DNA of 64,000 nt from NCBI GenBank assembly GCA_041653995.1, contig JBAZEK010000002.1:62001-126000 (forward strand), read 5' to 3'. The DNA is from Dehalococcoidia bacterium. Its GTDB lineage: Bacteria > Chloroflexota > Dehalococcoidia > GIF9 > UBA5629. The translations under genes were made by a program, and so were the position numbers. Under the pieces are notes generated by a model. That model did not search any database. It was not told the origin of the DNA and saw only the letters and a program-made list of their open reading frames with translations. Shown one piece after another: positions 9,416 to 17,730 of this stretch. Position 1 is the stretch's first letter, and each line of letters opens with the position of its first letter.

Positions 9416-9637
9416 TTATCTGCCTTTATGGCGATCAGAAGCAAATCTAAAAAAGATTCCAAAGATGATGATTCCAATAACTCCGACAAAGATGATACAA
9501 ATAGTATTACACTCAAAACACCCAAAAATTCCATCAAGGAAATCAGCACCACCAAAGGCCATGTTGACATAGTTACACAAGATTATGAGTGCAACCAGAG
9601 CACCTATAATAGCGATACAGATATATACCACACGCAT
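9416..9637 (-). CDS. Small two-helix membrane protein of unknown function
   Basis: A 73-residue protein with two hydrophobic segments, 'VVYICIAIIGALVALIILC' at about 3-21 and 'TICIIFVGVIGIIIFGIFF' near residues 43-61. The ATG at 9637 has a strong 'GGGAGG' six bases upstream, which is the best evidence that the minus strand is used. The opposite strand is also open here, but antisense of hydrophobic codons gives an implausible Lys/Asp-rich stretch. I do not recognise a family. After the stop, a neighbouring minus-strand frame continues with a basic tail ('GFSKANRAKHR'), so a frameshifted longer ancestor is possible. Base composition is AT-rich, unlike the flanking genes. Confidence 0.55.
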   Translation of the reverse strand: MRVVYICIAIIGALVALIILCNYVNMAFGGADFLDGIFGCFECNTICIIFVGVIGIIIFGIFFRFASDRHKGR

Positions 9638-9721
9638 ACAAAACCTCCCATCCTCAAATGCGATTGTCATTCTATCATACGTAATAGTAGAATAGTAACG
9701 TACTTACACAAAGTATTTAAG

Positions 9722-10237
9722 ATGCCAACATATAGGAAATTATATTTTCCACCTTTCAGTAACCCTTTATGTGTAGAACCGACTGGAATAAACGAGTTTA
9801 GAAATACACACATATTTGGTTTTTTCCCATATTTCACAGGTGCGGATATTCAATTGTTATTTAAAATCAAGTATCCCCGTAAATCTAAATTTAAAATAGA
9901 TATTCTTGAATATTCGTGGAGGTTATTAAACGGAGAACAGGAAGAAGTTAAATACGCTGATGTAGGCAGACTAACAAGAAGTATAACTGATGATGATATA
10001 TTGAGGGCATACCTAAAATTACCACATTTAAACAAAGCTACGCATTACAATCTACAACTACAAGTAAAATTAGGTGGCACTATACTCCAAGAATGGGATT
10101 CTATTTTAGATTTCGACCTATTGAACAAAGATAAAATCTTCTTCGATTTTGTTTTGGGCATTGCTGGTTTAGTTATAGGTACAGCGATAGGAACTTTAAT
10201 AGGTGTCTTTATACAATATACTTTCCATATTAGATAG
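9722..10237 (+). CDS. Tail-anchored protein of unknown function in AT-rich island
   Basis: A 171-residue protein from the ATG at 9722. The N-terminal 140 residues alternate hydrophobic and polar positions and contain 'LLFKIKYPRKSKFKIDIL' and 'LNKATHYNLQLQVKLGG', which suggests a beta-sandwich, but I recognise no family. The last 30 residues form one membrane segment ('FVLGIAGLVIGTAIGTLIGV'), so the protein would be anchored by its C-terminus. The frame is open upstream to 9326, but that part overlaps the better supported minus-strand gene. No good ribosome binding site precedes 9722, so the exact start is uncertain. AT-rich codons and the adjacent transposase suggest transfer. Confidence 0.55.
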   Translation: MPTYRKLYFPPFSNPLCVEPTGINEFRNTHIFGFFPYFTGADIQLLFKIKYPRKSKFKIDILEYSWRLLNGEQEEVKYADVGRLTRSITDDDILRAYLKLPHLNKATHYNLQLQVKLGGTILQEWDSILDFDLLNKDKIFFDFVLGIAGLVIGTAIGTLIGVFIQYTFHIR

Positions 10238-10247
10238 CTGTTATTGT

Positions 10248-11411
10248 TTAGGTTATAAGTTTAGGTCAATCGCTAAAACTAATTTCTATAACTATATACA
10301 AAAAATATCCGTTTAGCTATAATCCGAAATAGTGAAGCTAAGTTATATTTGAATTAGCTATGGATGAAATGAGATGTAAATACTGTCAATCATCGAACAC
10401 TATCAAGTACGGTACACTCACTACGGAAGATGGTATTGTAATACAGCGTTACTTCTGCAACGATTGCAATCGTAAGTTTGTACCCAATACATTACCGAGT
10501 ATGCAGACACCTACTGACCAAATATCTGCTGCTATGGGAATGTATTACCGTGGCATGTCTTTAGATGGCATACAGGGACAACTTAAAGACCAATTTGGAA
10601 ATGAAGTATCGGAATCCACTATTTATTACTGGATTGTACGATTTACTAAAGATGCTGTTGATAAATCCAAGAACTTTACACCTGAAGTTGGAGATGTATG
10701 GATTGCTGATGAGACTGGTATAGATGTACACGGTAGCAAGCGTGACCTCTGGTTCTGGGACATCATAGATGCTAAAACGAGATACCTTTTAGCATCGCAT
10801 ATATCCAGCACACGTACAGCGGAAGATGCACAGGCGCTTATAACAAAAGCGGTGCAGCGAGCAGGTAAATATCCAAGAGTAATAATTACAGATAAACTGC
10901 ACGCATATATCGATGGGGTGGATTTTGCGGTTGGGCATAATAACGTTGCACACGTAAGAAGCAAGCCATTTACTACGGTTGACAGTACAAACCAAATAGA
11001 GAGATTTCACGGCACGTTCAAGGATAGGACAAAGGTAGTCAGAGCATACAAAAACGTTGAAGCTGCTGACCTGATAACTCAGGGATGGCTAATTCACTAC
11101 AATTTCTTTAAACAGCACGAAGCTTTGGGTAATGTGCCACCGGCAGTCGGGATGGGTATTCCGTTACCGTTCCATGACTGGCATGATGTAGTAACCAAAA
11201 CAGCCCCTATCAGCCAAATATCCAAGCCAAAACCAATCATCAATGTGCTAACACCTGAACAACAACAAAGGCAGAAATTACGTCTACAGATTAGAGCAGC
11301 AGTAAAGAAGCACGCTGCCAAGAAAAAAGCCAAGCGAATTAAAAAGCAATCAGCAGCAATATTGATGGTAACAAAGAAATGAGCCACCAACCACGTTTGA
11401 ACTTAACCTAA
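10248..11411 (+). mobile_element. Candidate insertion sequence, about 1.16 kb
   Basis: TTAGGTTA at 10248-10255 recurs inverted as TAACCTAA at 11404-11411, on either side of a complete transposase gene. The match is only 8 bp, and less exact beyond, so the true ends may differ. I see no clear target-site duplication. The right end sits 9 bp before the 3' end of a radical SAM gene that looks intact. Confidence 0.45.
10360..11382 (+). CDS. DDE transposase, IS6/IS240-like, with N-terminal zinc ribbon
   Basis: Transposase of 340 residues. A zinc ribbon formed by C6, C9, C33 and C36 is followed by a helix-turn-helix region. The catalytic triad is visible as D117 ('WIADETGID'), D178 ('IITDKLHAY') and E214 ('NQIERFHGTFKDR'), with the typical 35-residue spacing between the last two. 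The C-terminus is a Lys/Arg-rich tail. The gene appears complete. Its AT-rich codon use matches the two hypothetical genes before it but not the rest of the window. The IS6 group is the best match by eye; another DDE family with the same spacing cannot be excluded. Confidence 0.88.
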   Translation: MDEMRCKYCQSSNTIKYGTLTTEDGIVIQRYFCNDCNRKFVPNTLPSMQTPTDQISAAMGMYYRGMSLDGIQGQLKDQFGNEVSESTIYYWIVRFTKDAVDKSKNFTPEVGDVWIADETGIDVHGSKRDLWFWDIIDAKTRYLLASHISSTRTAEDAQALITKAVQRAGKYPRVIITDKLHAYIDGVDFAVGHNNVAHVRSKPFTTVDSTNQIERFHGTFKDRTKVVRAYKNVEAADLITQGWLIHYNFFKQHEALGNVPPAVGMGIPLPFHDWHDVVTKTAPISQISKPKPIINVLTPEQQQRQKLRLQIRAAVKKHAAKKKAKRIKKQSAAILMVTKK

Positions 11412-11419
11412 TTATACGT

Positions 11420-12577
11420 TTAAATGAAGTGCTTTTTCATTCCGTCGATCAGTTCATCCACCTGCTCAGCGGTCTCAACGCCCACGCGACGCATGGCCGT
11501 ATCGATCTTCTCGTACCTGGCGGCGTCGAAGATATCGTTGAGCTTTTCGTAAAGCCCGGCCCGTCTGCCCACGCGGTAATTGAGCCTCTCCCTGAGAGGC
11601 ATTTCGAGATAACGCTCTATAGTGTCGAGGCACGCCTGTCTGGCCTGCGGAAATTTCCCCTCCAGCTCTGGCAGGAGGTTTACTATATGGTCGCTCTTCA
11701 ATTCTCCAGTGAAATCCAGCCTCGAGATAAAATCGCCTGTTTCCTTTACGATCTCATCCTCGTCCAGCACATTATATTCGCCGGATTTGACCCTTTCCCA
11801 GAGGGGCAGCGTCTCCCCCACCATCAACGTCCTCAGCCTTATGAAATCCGGATTTATACGGTTGAGCACCGCCGCCGATTGCGCGGCATGCTCCTTTGAC
11901 CATAGCCTGCCCCCCAGCCCGGGCATGTAATATTCGGACAGCTCTATACCGGCTTCCTTTATATTGCTGCCACCCCTGATATGGTCGTCGGCAGTCATAC
12001 CCTTGTCCACAAATTTAAGCACTTCGTCGCACCCGCTCTCCATGCCTATATGGATTCGCGAAAGGCCGGCCTGCCTCAGCTCTGCCAGCTCATGAACGGT
12101 TTTCTTGGCGGCCGTCTTTGAGCGGCAATATGACGTGATGCGATCGAGGTCGGTAAAATTGTCTTTGAGAGCTGATACCACTCGCAGCAGATCTGCATGA
12201 CGCATAATGATGCTGTTCGCATCTTGCAGGAATGCCGACCTCCCGCCGGCCCACAGCCACAATGCCACCTGCCTGACCGAGTCGTTATTGGTCACCAGGC
12301 TGTGTATATAGGCGGCCACCTCGCGCGGCTGGTTGCCGAAGCCGTTCTGCCACCCGAACTCCTTGATACCCTGCACTATGGCCCGGGCTGTCTCTATATC
12401 TTTTATCACGTCCTCAGCAGGTCGCAATTCGAATTTACATCCCCTGTAGGTGTGACAGAAAGCGCATTTATTCCAGGGGCAATTGCGCGTAGCGCGGATT
12501 AGAAGCGAGTAAGCCTCGCTGGGAGGCCGTATCGGTCCGGTCTCAAAGTAGTACTGATTCAGCTTTTCCAGGTCCAT
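11420..12577 (-). CDS. Radical SAM protein of unknown substrate
   Basis: A 385-residue protein with the cluster motif CX4CX2C ('CPWNKCAFC', C33, C38, C41) rather than the classic CX3CX2C. This spacing occurs in a large group of HemN-like but uncharacterised radical SAM proteins. 'RIHIGMESG' is the barrel strand that follows SAM binding, and 'GLGGRLWSKEHA' is a conserved loop. No B12-binding or SPASM domain is visible. It is divergent from the HAD phosphatase gene, and its 3' end abuts the insertion sequence without being disrupted. The reaction is unknown. Confidence 0.8.
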   Translation of the reverse strand: MDLEKLNQYYFETGPIRPPSEAYSLLIRATRNCPWNKCAFCHTYRGCKFELRPAEDVIKDIETARAIVQGIKEFGWQNGFGNQPREVAAYIHSLVTNNDSVRQVALWLWAGGRSAFLQDANSIIMRHADLLRVVSALKDNFTDLDRITSYCRSKTAAKKTVHELAELRQAGLSRIHIGMESGCDEVLKFVDKGMTADDHIRGGSNIKEAGIELSEYYMPGLGGRLWSKEHAAQSAAVLNRINPDFIRLRTLMVGETLPLWERVKSGEYNVLDEDEIVKETGDFISRLDFTGELKSDHIVNLLPELEGKFPQARQACLDTIERYLEMPLRERLNYRVGRRAGLYEKLNDIFDAARYEKIDTAMRRVGVETAEQVDELIDGMKKHFI

Positions 12578-12667
12578 GTTGTCATTTATTTTATCGCTTA
12601 AGTTATCTCGGTGGAAATTCCACTCTACCAGGGCGCAACAGCGATCAAAGTGCTAAAATCTGTTGTC

Positions 12668-13312
12668 ATGCGGAAAAAAGATAACGGCATCGCCGTGGTT
12701 TCTTTCGATGTGGAAGGTACCCTGGTAACCACTGATTTCAGCAGCGCGATCTGGTTCGAAATGATACCGGAGCGCTATTCCAGGAGGCACGGGTTAAACT
12801 TTGAAGAAGCGACCATTAAGGTCAGACAGGCCTATGACAGCATCGGTGATCAGCGCCTGGAGTGGTACGATGTCCAGTACTGGTTCACCCGCTTCGACCT
12901 GGGTGACGCGGATATCGCCATGGAGGAACTGCAGCCCAGGGTGCAGTACTACCCGGATACCCAGGATGTACTTAAACAACTTAATAAAAAATACGTGCTG
13001 AGCGTGGCGTCGGGATCGCCCAGGCCTTTCTTAAAGCATCTGCTGCGGGACATCGAGCACAATTTCCGCGCCGTTTATTCATCGACCTCCGATAATCAAC
13101 AGGTCAAGACCGCCGATTTCTGGGCCGCCATGTGCCGTGATCTGGGTGTGGACCCCGGTCAGGTAATACATATAGGCGATCATATGCAGTTCGATTGCAT
13201 CGAGCCCGCCAGCATCGGCATCAGGGCCTTCCACCTCGATCGTGACGGGAAAACCGGTACTGCCGGGTCACTGCAAAGCCTCAATGAATTGACTCTCCTG
13301 CTGGCAGGTTGA
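12668..13312 (+). CDS. HAD-superfamily phosphatase
   Basis: A 214-residue hydrolase of the haloacid dehalogenase fold. Motif I is 'FDVEGTL', in which the second acidic residue is Glu rather than Asp, as also seen in the enolase-phosphatase MtnC. Motif II is 'VASGSPRPF' and the acidic motif IV is 'HIGDHMQFDC'. An in-frame GTG at 12611 would add 19 residues; the ATG at 12668 gives the usual short N-terminus. The substrate cannot be inferred. The MBL hydrolase 24 bp downstream may share a transcript. Confidence 0.78.
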   Translation: MRKKDNGIAVVSFDVEGTLVTTDFSSAIWFEMIPERYSRRHGLNFEEATIKVRQAYDSIGDQRLEWYDVQYWFTRFDLGDADIAMEELQPRVQYYPDTQDVLKQLNKKYVLSVASGSPRPFLKHLLRDIEHNFRAVYSSTSDNQQVKTADFWAAMCRDLGVDPGQVIHIGDHMQFDCIEPASIGIRAFHLDRDGKTGTAGSLQSLNELTLLLAG

Positions 13313-13336
13313 TAAATTAAACGATGGAGGAGAATA

Positions 13337-14188
13337 ATGGCGATTACGGTTACTACGCTGGTTGAAAATACATCGGGGGTACCCACGCTTTACGGCGAGT
13401 GGGGCCAGAGCCTTTTAGTCGAAGCGGACGGACTGAAAATCCTTTTCGACACCGGCCCCAGCGGGCATATCCTGGACAACGCAAGAACGCTGGGAATCGA
13501 TCTGAGCACGGTTCATAAAATAGTCATCAGCCACGGCCATTACGACCATACCGGCGGTCTCAAGGATGTTCTGGCCCTGATACAGAGCTCGGGTAACAGG
13601 CCGGATGGCATCGAGATTATAGCTCATCCTGATATCTTCCAGGAAAAACATTTCTATCTGAAAGGTCTTCCCGCCAAATATATCGGCATGCCCGGCACAC
13701 GCGCCGAGCTCGAAGCCCTGGGTGCGCGCTTTAACCTGTCGCGGGACCCGGTCAGAATAACCGATAGCATTATGACGACCGGGGAGGTGGATGTCAGCGT
13801 CGATTACGAGCATATCGACTCCACGCTGCATACTAAAGAAGAGGAAGATTACGTCCCCGACATTCTTTCCGACGACCTTTCACTGATAATCAAGACGGAG
13901 AAGGGGCTGATCATTTTGCTGGGCTGCGGCCATAGGGGCTTGATTAATACTATCCTGCATGCACGTAAAATTACCGGTGTCGGGCAAATCTACGCCGTTA
14001 TCGGCGGCACGCACCTTGTCAGCGCCAGTAAAACCCAGATGGACGAGACTGTCAATGCATTAAGGAGTTTTAAAATTGCTAAACTGGGTGTCTCGCACTG
14101 CACCGGCCTGAAATCAGGCGCCATCCTGGCAAACGAATTCAGCGAGGCTTTCTTTTTCAACAGCGCGGGAACCAAGACGTTGCTGTAG
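13337..14188 (+). CDS. MBL-fold metallohydrolase (dihydropterin-phosphate-synthase-like subgroup)
   Basis: A 283-residue metallo-beta-lactamase-fold protein with the metal motif 'SHGHYDHTGG' near residue 65 and a further 'LLGCGHRGL' and 'GVSHCTGL', giving the remaining His ligands. The N-terminus 'VTTLVENTSG' and the overall size match the subgroup annotated as 7,8-dihydropterin-6-yl-methyl-ribofuranosylaminobenzene phosphate synthase, found in archaea and many anaerobes. In this organism the role is unknown. 'GGAGG' precedes the ATG. It lies just after the HAD gene and converges on the PfkB-family gene. Confidence 0.8.
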   Translation: MAITVTTLVENTSGVPTLYGEWGQSLLVEADGLKILFDTGPSGHILDNARTLGIDLSTVHKIVISHGHYDHTGGLKDVLALIQSSGNRPDGIEIIAHPDIFQEKHFYLKGLPAKYIGMPGTRAELEALGARFNLSRDPVRITDSIMTTGEVDVSVDYEHIDSTLHTKEEEDYVPDILSDDLSLIIKTEKGLIILLGCGHRGLINTILHARKITGVGQIYAVIGGTHLVSASKTQMDETVNALRSFKIAKLGVSHCTGLKSGAILANEFSEAFFFNSAGTKTLL

Positions 14189-14197
14189 CATCCCCGG

Positions 14198-15133
14198 TCA
14201 AACGGGCAGCCTCTCCACTCTTATCAGTGGCAGCAACCTTTCCACGTCGCGCTTATGGCACAGCTCTGTGCCGGGCGTCAATGTAGCCGCCGTCCCGGCT
14301 GCCACGGCAAACCGTGAGGCCTCTTCCAGAGTGCCTCCACCGCTCAGCTTGAAGACCAGGCCCGCCACCGCGGAATCCCCGGCGCCCACCGTGCTCATAA
14401 TGTCCACGCCCGGCGGCACGACCCTATAAATAGCATCCTTATCGCCGATAATCATGCCTTCCCCGCCGCACGAAATCGCTGCTATGCCGATTCCGTTGCC
14501 GATCAGGGTTCTTACAGCATGCATAATATCATCCTGGCTGGAGAGATCGATGCCCATGGCGGTCTGCGCCTCCCGCACGTTGGGTTTGACCACGTCCGGC
14601 CTGGCTTTGATACCCTCCTGTAGCCAGAGATCGGCCGAGTCGAGCACAGTGATGATGCCCAGCGCCTTCATCTCACGAATGAGGTCCCTGTAAATATAAA
14701 AAGGCACACCCGGCGGCACGCTGCCGGCCATAACCATATATTTAGGCCTGGGCTTGAGTGATACGACCTTGCCCACCAGTTTCTTAAGCTCACCGGCTGA
14801 GACTCTGGGGCCGGGTGCAGAGATCCTGGTCTGACAGTGTGTCTTGAGATCAGTGATGATAAAGTTGCTCCTGATCTCAGCTTTGATCGGCGTGAAATCA
14901 CAGGGGACGCCCTGCTGCTTCAGAATTGCCCTGAGCGTCCTGCCGGTGAATCCCCCTGCGAAGCCGTATGCAGTCGTTCTGCCGCCCAGCTCCTTAACCA
15001 CCCTGGAAACATTGATGCCCTTCCCACCAGGCTCCCGTTTGAAGCTGAGCCAGCGATTGGTATCGTCCAATATAAGATTCTCCACCGCCACATGCCTGTC
15101 CAGCGATGGATTCAGTGTTACAGTCGCAATCAA
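14198..15133 (-). CDS. PfkB-family sugar-phosphate kinase (1-phosphofructokinase / tagatose-6-phosphate kinase type)
   Basis: A 311-residue ribokinase-family enzyme. It begins 'IATVTLNPSLDRH' and has the GG motif 'PGGKGINVSRV' and the catalytic 'STVGAGDSAVAG', all typical of the FruK/LacC/PfkB group that phosphorylates fructose 1-phosphate, tagatose 6-phosphate or fructose 6-phosphate. Its TTG start follows directly on the stop of pyruvate kinase, so translation is coupled. Downstream of a LacD-like aldolase, a role in making the aldolase substrate (tagatose or fructose 1,6-bisphosphate) is likely. Confidence 0.88.
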   Translation of the reverse strand: MIATVTLNPSLDRHVAVENLILDDTNRWLSFKREPGGKGINVSRVVKELGGRTTAYGFAGGFTGRTLRAILKQQGVPCDFTPIKAEIRSNFIITDLKTHCQTRISAPGPRVSAGELKKLVGKVVSLKPRPKYMVMAGSVPPGVPFYIYRDLIREMKALGIITVLDSADLWLQEGIKARPDVVKPNVREAQTAMGIDLSSQDDIMHAVRTLIGNGIGIAAISCGGEGMIIGDKDAIYRVVPPGVDIMSTVGAGDSAVAGLVFKLSGGGTLEEASRFAVAAGTAATLTPGTELCHKRDVERLLPLIRVERLPV

Positions 15134-16576
15134 TCAGATCTTCTCGACTTTGAGCATGTTGGTGGTGCCTGATTTACCCATTGGTACCCCAGCGGTCACC
15201 ACCACCAGGTCTCCCGCGGAGCAAAGGCCGCATTTGCGACCGGCATCGGCGGCCTCTGTAAACATATTCACCACCAGTTTAGGCTCACGAATTTTAAGAG
15301 CTGTCACACCCCATGAAAGGGCTAACTGTCTGCGTATGGACTCTATGGCGGTAACGGCCAGTATGGGCGTGCGCGGTCGGTATTTCGACACCCGCCTGGC
15401 GGTGCTGCCCGAAGCCGTATAGGCTATGATGGCTCTGGCTCCCAGCTGGTGCGCCGTGTGGCAGGCCGCATAGCTGATGGCATCATCCGTCAGCGGTTGA
15501 AGGTACTTACCACGGCTGGCCATATTTTCATCGTAGGGCAGTGCAGCCTCCGCTTCAAGGGCTATGAGGGACATCATTTTCACAGTCTCCACAGGATATT
15601 GACCGACGGCCGTCTCCTCGGACAGCATTATGGCATCCGTGCCGTCGAAGATAGCGTTGGCCACATCGGTGGCTTCGGCGCGTGTGGGCACGGGGGAATC
15701 AACCATCGACTCCAGCATCTGGGTTGCCACGATGACGGGTTTACCCGCGTGATTGCATTTTTTAATAAGCTCTTTCTGCACAATCGGCACGCGCTGTATG
15801 GGTATCTGCACGCCAAGATCGCCGCGCGCCACCATCACGCCGTCGGCAGCTTCAAGAATTGCATCGAAATTATTCAGCCCCTCGAGACGTTCGATTTTGG
15901 CGATTATCTTGGCTGTCGATCCCCTCTCCACCAGGAATTCCCGCACCTTTATCACATCTTCAGCGCAGCGCACGAAAGACAGCCCCACAAAGTCGACGTC
16001 CTGAACCACAGCGAACTCGAGATGCCTCCAGTCCTCTTCCGTGATAGCATCGATATCCCATGTCACCCCGGGCACAGCGATACCTTTGTTGTCGTATAGC
16101 CTGCCCCCGGTGACGACCTTGCATTTGACTGAATCGGCGCTGATAGATTCCACCTTAAGGCTGATCAATCCATCATCCAGTAAAATGGTCTGTCCCAGTT
16201 TCACATGATGAGGAAGATCGGGCAGGTCGACCGATACCTGCGATTCATCCCCGAGCACGTCCCGCGTGGTCAGAATGAAATCGGCTCCCTCTCTGAGCCT
16301 GACGCCTCCTTTCTTGACCTTGCCGGTACGGTCCTTCGGGCCGGGCAAGTCAAGCAGCATGGCCGGAGACAACTTCAATTTGGTCGCCTCCCGGCGCAGC
16401 AGTCCCAGATACTCGGCATGCTCTTCAACGGTGCCATGCGAGGCATTAATGCGGGCGACATTCATCCCGGCCTCCAGTAGTTGTCTGATCACAGAGGGCA
16501 CTATGCTGCTGGGGCCGATAGTGCAAACGATTTTGGTTTTTCGCAGGGTCAGATCCTGCTGCGGCAATTTGGCCAT
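15134..16576 (-). CDS. pyk: Pyruvate kinase
   Basis: Converts phosphoenolpyruvate and ADP to pyruvate and ATP. The 480-residue protein has 'TKIVCTIGPSS' at the N-terminus, the signature 'IIAKIERLEGL' with the catalytic Lys, 'MVARGDLGVQ' and 'KPVIVATQMLESM', then a C-terminal allosteric domain ('IIAYTASGSTARRVSKYRP'). The ATG at 16576 is preferred over a TTG two codons earlier. It sits between the aldolase and the PfkB kinase in one tight operon, so three steps of sugar-phosphate breakdown are co-transcribed. Confidence 0.95.
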   Translation of the reverse strand: MAKLPQQDLTLRKTKIVCTIGPSSIVPSVIRQLLEAGMNVARINASHGTVEEHAEYLGLLRREATKLKLSPAMLLDLPGPKDRTGKVKKGGVRLREGADFILTTRDVLGDESQVSVDLPDLPHHVKLGQTILLDDGLISLKVESISADSVKCKVVTGGRLYDNKGIAVPGVTWDIDAITEEDWRHLEFAVVQDVDFVGLSFVRCAEDVIKVREFLVERGSTAKIIAKIERLEGLNNFDAILEAADGVMVARGDLGVQIPIQRVPIVQKELIKKCNHAGKPVIVATQMLESMVDSPVPTRAEATDVANAIFDGTDAIMLSEETAVGQYPVETVKMMSLIALEAEAALPYDENMASRGKYLQPLTDDAISYAACHTAHQLGARAIIAYTASGSTARRVSKYRPRTPILAVTAIESIRRQLALSWGVTALKIREPKLVVNMFTEAADAGRKCGLCSAGDLVVVTAGVPMGKSGTTNMLKVEKI

Positions 16577-16584
16577 CTCCAAAC

Positions 16585-17595
16585 CTAATACCTGCGGTAC
16601 CAGCCCGCGTCCGTATCCGCCAGTTTTTCTGCGCTCAGACCAAACTTACCGTACCAGGGTCGGGCATAGCGCCCGGCTATCTCAACCAGCTCCTGCATCC
16701 GTTTGGCAGCAGTCCCCGATAAGAAGCTGATCCTGCTATCTCTTGATTCCATCTCAGTTGCCTCCTGCCATATAGCGCGTCCGCCCAATAACCCGGAGGC
16801 GCCGGCCTGGCAAGCGATGGTCACCTGCTGCTTGAACGTGTCATAGTCTACGCCTGCGCTGAGAATAACCCAGGGGACGGACGATGCCCCATCAAGCTGC
16901 CGGCAATAGTCGGCCAGTTTGACCGTGTCTTGCTCATATTTCAAATCCGCCGGAAACTCGGCTTTCAGCACATCAATCGGCAGGGCGGTGATCTGCCGCG
17001 CCGTCTCGATCACCATCTGAGGCAGATTACGAGCAAATTCGGCTGAATCCATGGATTCACCCTCGACCCGATAGGTCTTGGGCTCGACCAGCAGCGGAAT
17101 GTCGTATTTAATACAGTCTGCCGCAACGCTCTCGATTATTTTGAGCTGTTTCTTCGCCAGTTTGCTGATATCAGGCCTGTAGTAGATCAGTATCTTTACC
17201 GCCGATGCGCCCATACGCTTGATCTTCTCCACACCCCAGTCCTTGAGCAACGCGGTAAGCCGTCCAGTTGGATCCTTCTGGTATCCGGTGGCCTCGATGC
17301 TTACCAGCAGACCTGTCTGCCCTCGCAAAGCGCTGCCGGCTATACACTGAGCAGCCCCGTATTCCGGATCGAGTAATATTCCACTGGAGTGCGGCCCCAG
17401 CGCCGAGCAGATATCCAGCTTCATCTGAACGATCTCAGCATAATCCGGGGCTTCACGGTGAGAGCCTTCCATCATTGAGACAAGCCCGGAGCGGTGGTCC
17501 ATGGCACACATAACCAGCAGCCCCGACGGCGTCGCTATCTGCTGCAGCCCCCGGATTTTTCCTACAGATATCTGCTTGTTCTTTCCGCTCATCAT
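16585..17595 (-). CDS. Tagatose 1,6-bisphosphate aldolase (LacD-like class I aldolase)
   Basis: A 336-residue class I aldolase that would split tagatose or fructose 1,6-bisphosphate into triose phosphates. 'MCAMDHRSGL', 'GILLDPEYG', 'VKILIYYRPD' and 'PLLVEPKTY' follow the LacD pattern, with the Schiff-base Lys expected in 'LKAEFP' or the 'KILIYY' strand. It is the first gene of the operon with pyk and the PfkB kinase. The frame opens with a TTG at 17604; the ATG at 17595 fits a promoter seven bases upstream and would make the mRNA leaderless. Fructose-bisphosphate may be the physiological substrate in a genome without lactose genes nearby. Confidence 0.85.
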   Translation of the reverse strand: MMSGKNKQISVGKIRGLQQIATPSGLLVMCAMDHRSGLVSMMEGSHREAPDYAEIVQMKLDICSALGPHSSGILLDPEYGAAQCIAGSALRGQTGLLVSIEATGYQKDPTGRLTALLKDWGVEKIKRMGASAVKILIYYRPDISKLAKKQLKIIESVAADCIKYDIPLLVEPKTYRVEGESMDSAEFARNLPQMVIETARQITALPIDVLKAEFPADLKYEQDTVKLADYCRQLDGASSVPWVILSAGVDYDTFKQQVTIACQAGASGLLGGRAIWQEATEMESRDSRISFLSGTAAKRMQELVEIAGRYARPWYGKFGLSAEKLADTDAGWYRRY

Positions 17596-17602
17596 GTTAA
17601 TC

Positions 17603-17631
17603 AATATAGCCGTTTGTAATTCCGATTACAA
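17603..17631 (-). promoter_or_regulatory. Promoter and palindromic operator of the aldolase-pyk-kinase operon
   Basis: On the minus strand TTGTAA (17626-17631) and TATATT (17603-17608) are separated by exactly 17 bp. An ATG follows seven bases after the -10, so transcription should start at or next to the start codon. The palindrome TTGTAATCGGAATTACAA (17614-17631, two perfect 7-bp arms) covers the -35 and most of the spacer, the expected place for a repressor site. Confidence 0.65.
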
Positions 17632-17730
17632 GTCGACCGCAGTATAGCCTGTAATAAAAATCGCAGAAGATTTATAATAACAAGTTGTCGCCCGGGAAAC
17701 GGGCAGCAGGAAAATCGTCCGGAAAAAGTG

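Noticed and set aside
9326..9721. N-terminal extension of the tail-anchored protein (plus strand open from 9326)
   Set aside because: It overlaps a minus-strand gene with a good ribosome binding site and two membrane helices, and the plus-strand reading is a Lys/Asp-rich antisense of them.
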